Assembly (NCBI GenBank): GCA_016284635.1
Contig: JAEEPF010000023.1
Location: 1-32,531 of the forward strand
Direction: 5' to 3'
DNA from: Prevotella sp.
GTDB taxonomy: Bacteria; Bacteroidota; Bacteroidia; Bacteroidales; Bacteroidaceae
DNA length: 32,531 nucleotides
A model generated the notes under the pieces. It was not told the DNA's origin and ran no database searches. It saw only the letters and a list, made by a program, of their open reading frames with translations. Position numbers and translations under genes: made by a program. Of this stretch, positions 15,172 through 20,639 are shown in pieces (position 1 is the stretch's first letter; every line of letters starts with the position of its first letter).

Positions 15172-16836
15172 ATGGATGCAACAGAACTGGTAAGCAGGTG
15201 CAGGGCTGGTGAACGTCAGGCCCTGAACCTGCTTTATCAGCAATACAAACCTCAACTGCTTCATATCTGTAGACAGTATACGAACAAAGCCGAAGTTGCA
15301 GAAGACTTGTTGCATGATGCCTTCGTGGTCATCTTCACTTCGCTTGATAGATTGGAGAACCCAGAGAGGTTGGAAGCATGGATGACGGCCATTGTCAGGA
15401 ACGTGTGCTATCACTACCGCCTGCATTTGGAGAAAGAGCAAACAGTGCTCCAAGAATATGCCAATGAGAAGCCAGAAACAACAGAAACCAGCCTTGCCCC
15501 TGACTACGATGAACTGCAATCTCTTGTAGCCTTATTGCCTCAAGGCTATCAGCAGGTATTTCGGCTTTCTGTTTTTGAAGGCCTGTCGCATCAGGAGATC
15601 AGTCAGCTGTTAGGCATTTCTCCACATACATCTTCCTCCCAACTCTCCCATGCCAAACGGATGTTGCGACAACTCATCAGGCAGTCGTGGATGCTTATCC
15701 TGCTGCTGATAGCCATTCCGTTGATTATTTGGCAGTTCCTGAAGGAAGAAGAGCCTGAATGTCAGACATCAGCCATCAGTGAGACAAAACCAGAACCTCA
15801 GCCTGCACCACAAGTGGAGAAGCCTCATGAGCAGCCTACATATGCCTCCGTCAGTAAGAAACCGTCATCTCACCCTATACGCTATCAGACTGAGACCGTC
15901 ATTCAGCCTGACAGCATTCCCTATCAATTACAGGAGGAACAGACAGAGACATTCATAGAGACAACTCAGACCACAGAGGCTAAGACAACGAAAGACTCCG
16001 TCATTTATCAGAATTTCCCGTTGCCATCAACCGATGAACTGTTTACAACACAGCCTCTCACTCCCAACCGTTCATGGAACATCAGCGTGGCCTACAGTGG
16101 ATTGATGGGACGGGAGGACGACTATTTGGCGCAAACCTCGATTGGTAAGTCGAGTTTCAATGCAGTAAGCAACACCTATGTCCCAACGCAATTCGACAAT
16201 TGGAACGACTACTACACCTATCTGAATTATGTCCCAATGGTTATGCTTGATGCTGAGACCCGTTCTCTCTTGAATATATCTCTTCAGAATTCTTACGTCA
16301 ATGGTGGTCTTGTGGATGCCCGTTATGAGCATAAGCGCCCCATCACCTTTCAGATCCTGTTGAGTCGGCAACTCTCTAAACGGCTGTCCTTAGAGACGGG
16401 GCTCAGTTACACAAGGCTCAACTCTACCATTACCACTGGAAGTACTGAAGCCTATATCCAAGAAGAACAACAGCTGCACTATCTGGGCGTACCTCTCAGC
16501 TTGGGCTTAGTTTGGTATAGTAAGGCCCACCTCAGCCTTTATTCATCAGCAGGGCTCATGCTGGAACTCCCAATAAGTGCTAAGAACGACATCAGTCATG
16601 TCAGTCGCGCCGATATGGATGTTACGACTTTCCGGAAAAGCGCTTCTCTTGATGTGCCTTGTCAATGGTCTGCTTCCCTTGGCGTCGGCCTGCAATACGA
16701 CTTCACGCCACATATTGGAGTCTACTTGGAACCCAGCCTGCAATACTTCTTCCACGATGGCAGTGATATCAAGAGCTATCGCACAGAGCATCCGTTACAA
16801 GTGACTTTGCCCCTCGGGATTCGCTTCCATTGGTAA
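15172..16836 (+). CDS. ECF sigma factor fused through a membrane helix to an outer-membrane beta-barrel
   Basis: A single open frame of 554 residues. Residues about 1-88 form sigma region 2 (LLYQQYKPQLLHICRQY, VAEDLLHDAFVVIF, LEAWMTAIVRNVCYHY). Residues 115-168 form region 4 with a helix-turn-helix (LPQGYQQVFRLSVFEGLSHQEISQLLG). Residues about 173-193 are a transmembrane helix (WMLILLLIAIPLIIWQFL). Residues 195-300 are a Pro/Thr/Glu-rich linker, and 301-554 have barrel-like strands ending in a terminal aromatic (GIRFHW). Both sigma regions look intact and no frameshift is needed. Expected topology: sigma domain in the cytoplasm, barrel in the outer membrane. No separate anti-sigma gene is adjacent. 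The start at 15172 is preferred over ATG 15151 or GTG 15139 because the candidate promoter overlaps the latter two. Release of the sigma domain by proteolysis is an inference. Confidence 0.85.
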   Translation: MDATELVSRCRAGERQALNLLYQQYKPQLLHICRQYTNKAEVAEDLLHDAFVVIFTSLDRLENPERLEAWMTAIVRNVCYHYRLHLEKEQTVLQEYANEKPETTETSLAPDYDELQSLVALLPQGYQQVFRLSVFEGLSHQEISQLLGISPHTSSSQLSHAKRMLRQLIRQSWMLILLLIAIPLIIWQFLKEEEPECQTSAISETKPEPQPAPQVEKPHEQPTYASVSKKPSSHPIRYQTETVIQPDSIPYQLQEEQTETFIETTQTTEAKTTKDSVIYQNFPLPSTDELFTTQPLTPNRSWNISVAYSGLMGREDDYLAQTSIGKSSFNAVSNTYVPTQFDNWNDYYTYLNYVPMVMLDAETRSLLNISLQNSYVNGGLVDARYEHKRPITFQILLSRQLSKRLSLETGLSYTRLNSTITTGSTEAYIQEEQQLHYLGVPLSLGLVWYSKAHLSLYSSAGLMLELPISAKNDISHVSRADMDVTTFRKSASLDVPCQWSASLGVGLQYDFTPHIGVYLEPSLQYFFHDGSDIKSYRTEHPLQVTLPLGIRFHW

Positions 16837-16857
16837 AAGTATGTTAAATAGTAGAGC

Positions 16858-16895
16858 CCTCCATGCAGTCTTTTGCTTTACCGAAACACTATATA
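16858..16895 (+). promoter_or_regulatory. Bipartite motif, copy 2: candidate ECF promoter of the lipoprotein gene
   Basis: CCTCCATGCAGTCTTTT, 11 unrelated bases, then ACACTATATA, identical in both blocks and in spacing to the copy at 15114-15151. It sits 37 bases before the next gene. A TAATTTTG at 16908-16915 also resembles a housekeeping -7 box, but no -33 element matches it. Confidence 0.68.
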
Positions 16896-16932
16896 AATAA
16901 AAAGTTTTAATTTTGCAACAAAACGTATGATT

Positions 16933-17622
16933 ATGAAGAAAGTGTTTGTATTGAAGAGCATGATTTCCCTGTTATCGTTTGCTATGACGGGATGCAGTAG
17001 TGACGATGCCATTAGTGCGGATGAACTGAGTCAAAGCAGGGCGTTCAGAGATTTGCCGCTGGCGATTGCGGAAAGGTTTATTTATATGGATGCCTTCTAT
17101 GCTCCAGGTACCAGCGTGGCTGTGGCGGATCGTGAAGGGCAGCCTATCTATCGTCTTTATAGTCCGATTATGAGCAGCTTAGGAGACTTCTATGACCAAC
17201 AAGGCAGGGCACTTGATTCGAGGGAGTGTTTTGATGCCGATTGGAAAATAGTGTTGTCCACATCGATGGAGACAAACTTGCAAAACTCCTATCCGGGTGC
17301 CAATCAGATATTGAGGCTGATGTACCAGCCCAACAGCGATGATGATGAAAAGTTGGGTGAATTCCCAAGGTGGGTAGCCAACAAGGTAAAAGTAAGTAAG
17401 GAAAACGAGAGCGTCTATAGACTTATGGTGTTCAAGGGGAAATGGCGTGGGCAGACGGTGTGGTTCATCGATGGCGAGCCTGCCGTTGCACCTTTCGACC
17501 CTGTCTACAATGAAGAAGGTCTTCCCATCCAGTGGTCAGACAATACCGGCATTCTCGACTTTGCCCAGAATAGCAGTGACTGGCAGTTGCTCTATACGAT
17601 GCTGAGGAGTTTTACATATTGA
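16933..17622 (+). CDS. Hypothetical lipoprotein
   Basis: A 229-residue protein with a lipoprotein signal (MKKVFVLKSMISLLSFAMTGC), then SSDDA, a typical acidic lipoprotein export context in Bacteroidota. I do not recognise a domain in the rest (for example FIYMDAFYAPGTSVAVAD, YPGANQILRLMYQP, WRGQTVWFIDGEPAVAPFDP). It is probably anchored to the outer or inner membrane by its Cys. It follows the sigma-barrel fusion and shares that gene's upstream motif, so it is a likely member of the same regulon. An upstream ATG at 16927 adds two residues. Confidence 0.7.
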   Translation: MKKVFVLKSMISLLSFAMTGCSSDDAISADELSQSRAFRDLPLAIAERFIYMDAFYAPGTSVAVADREGQPIYRLYSPIMSSLGDFYDQQGRALDSRECFDADWKIVLSTSMETNLQNSYPGANQILRLMYQPNSDDDEKLGEFPRWVANKVKVSKENESVYRLMVFKGKWRGQTVWFIDGEPAVAPFDPVYNEEGLPIQWSDNTGILDFAQNSSDWQLLYTMLRSFTY

Positions 17623-17682
17623 TCACCGGTGAAAAATGTTAATAAGGTAAAACATTGTTAAATTGATGGGCTTTTCTTACAA

Positions 17683-17726
17683 GATTTTTGATCTTTTGTC
17701 ATTATAAGAGTAGAAGATCAAAAATC
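17683..17726 (+). promoter_or_regulatory. 13-bp perfect inverted repeat before a lipoprotein gene
   Basis: GATTTTTGATCTT (17683-17695) and its exact complement AAGATCAAAAATC (17714-17726) are separated by 18 bases and end one base before an ATG at 17728. A weak ECF-like element overlaps it (ACAAGATTTT from 17679, TATAAG at 17703, 24 bases apart). It could be an operator or an RNA hairpin that hides the translation start. Confidence 0.5.
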
Positions 17727-17733
17727 AATGTAT

Positions 17734-18348
17734 ATGGAAAAGAGCAAATTATTATGGCTTTGCGCCGTGCTGATGCTGGCTGTCGGTATCAGCAGTTGTA
17801 GTGGGGACGGTATTGATTGGCAGTTGGCGGGTTATCAGGCCTCGTACCATGCGGATGCCTATGGCATTGGTTACTGCCTGAGAAACGAGGACGGTGACAG
17901 AAGTACAACTTTCAAGGAGGGCGAGAATATCATCTTCGACGTAACCATCTTTAATGCCACTGGGTATAAACTTCACATGGCAGATGAACGTGATATCCTG
18001 ATGAGCGTTATGTCAGTATATCGCAGCGATGGGGAGTATGTAGGGAATCCGTTCCAATCTGCTTTCTACACAATGGAGCTTCGATGGATAACAGTTGAAG
18101 CACATGGCCGTCTTCACTGGTCCTGCTCTTGGATTTACGATGAAAGGTATGTATACGACGATAGGTATGGCTCGTCAACGTCCTATTCTACCAAAGTACT
18201 CTCAAATGTGGCACCTCTGCCTAAAGGGACTTACTATGTCATGATTAAGTCCAATGTGATGTATCGTATTGCTGACGAACCTACCCCTGGCGGTGGTACC
18301 AGTGGCAATGATGATATCGAGCTGAGAATACCATTCACTGTGGAGTAG
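17734..18348 (+). CDS. Hypothetical lipoprotein with a possible Ig-like fold
   Basis: A 204-residue protein with a lipoprotein signal (MEKSKLLWLCAVLMLAVGISSC) followed by SGDG. The region from about residue 50 to 204 (FKEGENIIFDVTIFNATGYKL, LPKGTYYVMIKS, ELRIPFTVE) has the alternating-strand pattern of Ig-like or BsuPI-type beta-sandwich domains, but this is a weak resemblance. An ATG at 17728 would add two residues. It follows another lipoprotein gene on the same strand and is the last gene of the cluster that contains the sigma-barrel fusion. Confidence 0.65.
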   Translation: MEKSKLLWLCAVLMLAVGISSCSGDGIDWQLAGYQASYHADAYGIGYCLRNEDGDRSTTFKEGENIIFDVTIFNATGYKLHMADERDILMSVMSVYRSDGEYVGNPFQSAFYTMELRWITVEAHGRLHWSCSWIYDERYVYDDRYGSSTSYSTKVLSNVAPLPKGTYYVMIKSNVMYRIADEPTPGGGTSGNDDIELRIPFTVE

Positions 18349-18456
18349 CTAAATGTAAAGATTGACATTTTGTAAGCAAATTTCAAAATTCTTCACTTTC
18401 TTCATTATGGTTGTGTATGTGCCTGATAATCATGGCTTTGCGATGATTCGGATTTT

Positions 18457-18548
18457 GGGCTAAGGAAACTTCGGCTTTAGGCTAAGTAAACTGGGACTTT
18501 ACCCTAACTAAACTCCCAGTTTACTGCCTTCAAAGTCCGAGTTTGAAG
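18457..18548 (+). repeat. Degenerate tandem repeat forming a hairpin
   Basis: About four units of 22-23 bases (GGGCTAAGGAAACTTCGG, GGCTAAGTAAACTGGGAC, CCCTAACTAAACTCCCAG, then a diverged unit) alternate between a sequence and its near complement. A perfect 12-bp stem forms between 18485-18496 (AGTAAACTGGGA) and 18514-18525. It lies in the non-coding stretch after the lipoprotein gene and could end its transcript. The unit pattern does not fit a CRISPR array. Confidence 0.65.
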
Positions 18549-18610
18549 CGGGTGTTTATATTTTGTAAAACAATTTAACCATCTTTGCTCTATTGGCGCC
18601 GATTGCCTGA

Positions 18611-18917
18611 AAGCAAAAAAATGACAATTATGACAAATGACAGTGTCATTTTTTGCACTTGTGAATCACAAACGACAATACGACACGAAGGCTAAAAAAT
18701 AGTGCCATTCGTGGATCTTATGAAAAAACAGACTATGATTTTACTATTTATATAGATTATATTATATATTTATATATAATATAATTAAAATAAACAATTT
18801 AGTAATATCTTGTCCACAAAATTTTTACCTTCGTGTCGTATTTTACCTGTTAAACAAGACATTTCGTGCCCCCCCAATATGACACTGTCATTTGTCATAA
18901 TTGTCATTTTTTTGCTT
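18611..18917. mobile_element. MITE-like element with perfect 39-bp terminal inverted repeats
   Basis: A 307-bp segment bounded by 39-bp arms at 18611-18649 and 18879-18917 that are perfect inverted repeats (left end AAGCAAAAAAATGACAATT). A second nested pair, AATACGACACGAAGG (18677-18691) and its complement (18828-18842), flanks a very AT-rich core. The arms contain repeated TGACA/TGTCA units. No reading frame of useful size lies inside. Long perfect terminal repeats plus a short non-coding AT-rich core suggest a non-autonomous element. No target-site duplication is obvious, and no transposase is present in the window to mobilise it. The rest of the 18349-19026 gap shows no gene. Confidence 0.6.
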
Positions 18918-19026
18918 GGGGGTTAGGAAAACGGGCTCTATATTCGTTATATAGACAGAGTGAGGCCTGAGAATGAGAAAGGGTTGAAACTCTACAACAA
19001 AGTGTATAATTTAAAAAAGTACGAGT

Positions 19027-19458
19027 ATGAAAAGGAATTTTATTTTTGTGATTGGTGCTATGCTGCTGATGATGGCTGGCACGATGATGACTGCTTGCAG
19101 TAGTGACGACGATGTCGTAACGCCTGAAACTCCTGTGTCTGGTTATAGGACGCGCCAGCTGCCTAAGCAGGCCGACTTTATCAAGACGATGACTGATGTG
19201 GGCTATCTCTGGTGTGACAAGGTGGATAACACGTGGTACATTAAAGCCGACTACAATGGGCCAGAGATTCATTATGATGGTGGAAACATCTTCTATCTGT
19301 ATGACCTGCCTGCTGAGTATCAGAAAGAAGGCTTGAAAGTGAATGCCACCTTGGATTGCTACACCTTCCGGCATTTCGATGAGGATGTGGTAGTTACTAT
19401 TTTTGCAGGCTGGGACTATTATGATGCAGTACTCAAGCAGATAGAGATCGTGGAATAG
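19027..19458 (+). CDS. Small hypothetical lipoprotein
   Basis: A 143-residue protein with a lipoprotein signal (MKRNFIFVIGAMLLMMAGTM then MTAC) followed by SSDDD. The mature part (YLWCDKVDNTWYIKADYNG, FYLYDLPAEYQKEGLKVNATLDCY) looks like a small beta domain, and the segment LPAEYQKEGLKV is reminiscent of small Bacteroidota surface lipoproteins of unknown function. It lies between the MITE-like element and the ECF sigma gene but has its own 3' hairpin, so it is probably transcribed separately. Confidence 0.65.
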   Translation: MKRNFIFVIGAMLLMMAGTMMTACSSDDDVVTPETPVSGYRTRQLPKQADFIKTMTDVGYLWCDKVDNTWYIKADYNGPEIHYDGGNIFYLYDLPAEYQKEGLKVNATLDCYTFRHFDEDVVVTIFAGWDYYDAVLKQIEIVE

Positions 19459-19469
19459 TACCCTAACAT

Positions 19470-19500
19470 CGTGCCGTCTCCGTAAGATGGAGGTGGCACG
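19470..19500 (+). terminator. Hairpin after the small lipoprotein gene
   Basis: CGTGCC (19470-19475) pairs with GGCACG (19495-19500), with an inner CTCC/GGAG pairing. There is no T-run, so termination is only suggested. Confidence 0.4.
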
Positions 19501-19515
19501 AAAATTACATTAAAA

Positions 19516-19547
19516 TTTGGATGGTTGAGTCCTTTTATGTACCTTTG
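19516..19547 (+). promoter_or_regulatory. Housekeeping promoter of the ECF sigma operon
   Basis: TTTGG at 19516-19520, 19 bases, then TACCTTTG at 19540-19547: a near-perfect Bacteroidota promoter. The -7 box ends only eight bases before the sigma factor ATG at 19556, so the message should have a very short leader or none. Confidence 0.78.
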
Positions 19548-19555
19548 CATTAGGA

Positions 19556-20050
19556 ATGACAGGTAAGACAATAATAGAACAATTATTTATCGGTTGCCGT
19601 CAGCGGATGCTTGCTGTAGCGAGGCTGATGCTAAAGAATGATGATGATGCGAATGATGCTGTGAGCGATGTGTTTTTTAAACTCACCGAAGGTTCGCTGA
19701 GAGTGCCTGCAGACCATCCCGAAAACTATCTTATGGCGACTGTCCGCAATCTGTGTTTAGACCGTATTCGCCTTATGACCCTGCACGAACGGTTGGAGCG
19801 CAGAATAACGCTCTCTGACAATGATCAGGCATACGGTGAAAGCGAACGGGAACGAATTGCGGAGATGATCGACTATGCAGAGCGAACCTTCTCCAAACAG
19901 ACTTGGCGTGTATTCCAACTACGCTTCGACGAGGGGCTGTTGTATAGGGAGATTGCAGAGCGGTTAGGCATCAGTGAGGTGGCAGTCTATAAGCACCTTG
20001 CTGAGGCGCTCAAGAAACTAAAAGAGAAATACAATCCGACAAGAAGATGA
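19556..20050 (+). CDS. ECF sigma factor
   Basis: A 164-residue ECF sigma factor with region 2 (EQLFIGCRQRMLAVARLML, DANDAVSDVFFKL, NYLMATVRNLCLDRIR) and region 4 (FSKQTWRVFQLRFDEGLLYREIAERLGISEVAVYKHLAEALKKLKEKY). It has no C-terminal extension, unlike the fusion at 15172. The stop overlaps the start of the anti-sigma gene (ATGA). With that gene and the TonB receptor it forms the standard Bacteroidota cell-surface signalling module, in which receptor occupancy is relayed through the anti-sigma protein to free the sigma factor. The housekeeping promoter upstream suggests basal expression. Confidence 0.92.
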   Translation: MTGKTIIEQLFIGCRQRMLAVARLMLKNDDDANDAVSDVFFKLTEGSLRVPADHPENYLMATVRNLCLDRIRLMTLHERLERRITLSDNDQAYGESERERIAEMIDYAERTFSKQTWRVFQLRFDEGLLYREIAERLGISEVAVYKHLAEALKKLKEKYNPTRR

Positions 20051-20637
20051 AAGATATCGAACAACTGCTCAAGATGCTAGAGCGTCCGCAAGACTATACG
20101 GACGAGGAGCTGCAAAAGCTGATGAGTGACCCTGAAATGAGGGAATACTACGAGTTGATGGTCAGCGCAGAGGCTGGTTTCGCGCTGAGGAAAGATGAAG
20201 CGACAAAAGCTGAGAAACGGCCTATGATTCTTTCCCTCGGCAATAGGTTCATGAGGATAGCTGCTATGTTTATCGGCGTCCTGATGCTGTCAGGCATCGC
20301 CTTCGCGGCCTATCGGCTGGTGGTTGGAGGAGATCCTGAATCCCCAACTCAGGAGATGCGAACCGCAAATCCGACACAACAGGCTGGTACGCTCCAACAG
20401 GCGCAGACAGACCCAAATAGCATTCGTACCTTTGAGAATGCAGAACTGCAGCAGATACTCCAGGAACTGTCTGACTATTATCACGTCGGCGTGGAGTACC
20501 GCAACGAGCAGTCGCGCCACATCCGGCTCTATACGAAATGGGACACCACAGCCCCTCTCCAGCAGATCATCGAACTGCTGAACGGATTTGAGAAGGTCAG
20601 CGTCCGTCTTATTGACAACCAGATAATCGCAGAATAG
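20047..20637 (+). CDS. FecR-like anti-sigma factor with DUF4974 domain
   Basis: A 196-residue single-pass membrane protein. Residues about 1-65 form a short cytoplasmic anti-sigma region (MKDIEQLLKMLERPQDYTDEEL). Residues 68-90 are the membrane helix (FMRIAAMFIGVLMLSGIAFAAY). The periplasmic C terminus (NAELQQILQELSDYYHVGVEYRN to LLNGFEKVSVRLIDNQIIAE) matches the DUF4974 domain of Bacteroidota anti-sigma proteins. The FecR domain usually found between helix and DUF4974 is missing, leaving a compact form. It overlaps the sigma gene by four bases, and its stop overlaps a GTG just before the receptor ATG. It should hold the adjacent sigma factor and sense the receptor's STN domain. Confidence 0.85.
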   Translation: MKDIEQLLKMLERPQDYTDEELQKLMSDPEMREYYELMVSAEAGFALRKDEATKAEKRPMILSLGNRFMRIAAMFIGVLMLSGIAFAAYRLVVGGDPESPTQEMRTANPTQQAGTLQQAQTDPNSIRTFENAELQQILQELSDYYHVGVEYRNEQSRHIRLYTKWDTTAPLQQIIELLNGFEKVSVRLIDNQIIAE

Positions 20638-20639
20638 TG

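Noticed and set aside
15139..16836. Possible frameshift or missing stop joining a sigma factor gene to a separate barrel gene
   Set aside because: The frame is open throughout, and the joint is a well-formed membrane helix followed by a Pro-rich linker, not random sequence. It still deserves checking against related genomes.
18457..18548. CRISPR-like array
   Set aside because: Only about four degenerate units with no spacers and alternating orientation; no cas genes are present.
18611..18917. Complete insertion sequence
   Set aside because: No transposase reading frame lies between the inverted repeats and no target duplication is visible, so only a MITE-like label is supported.
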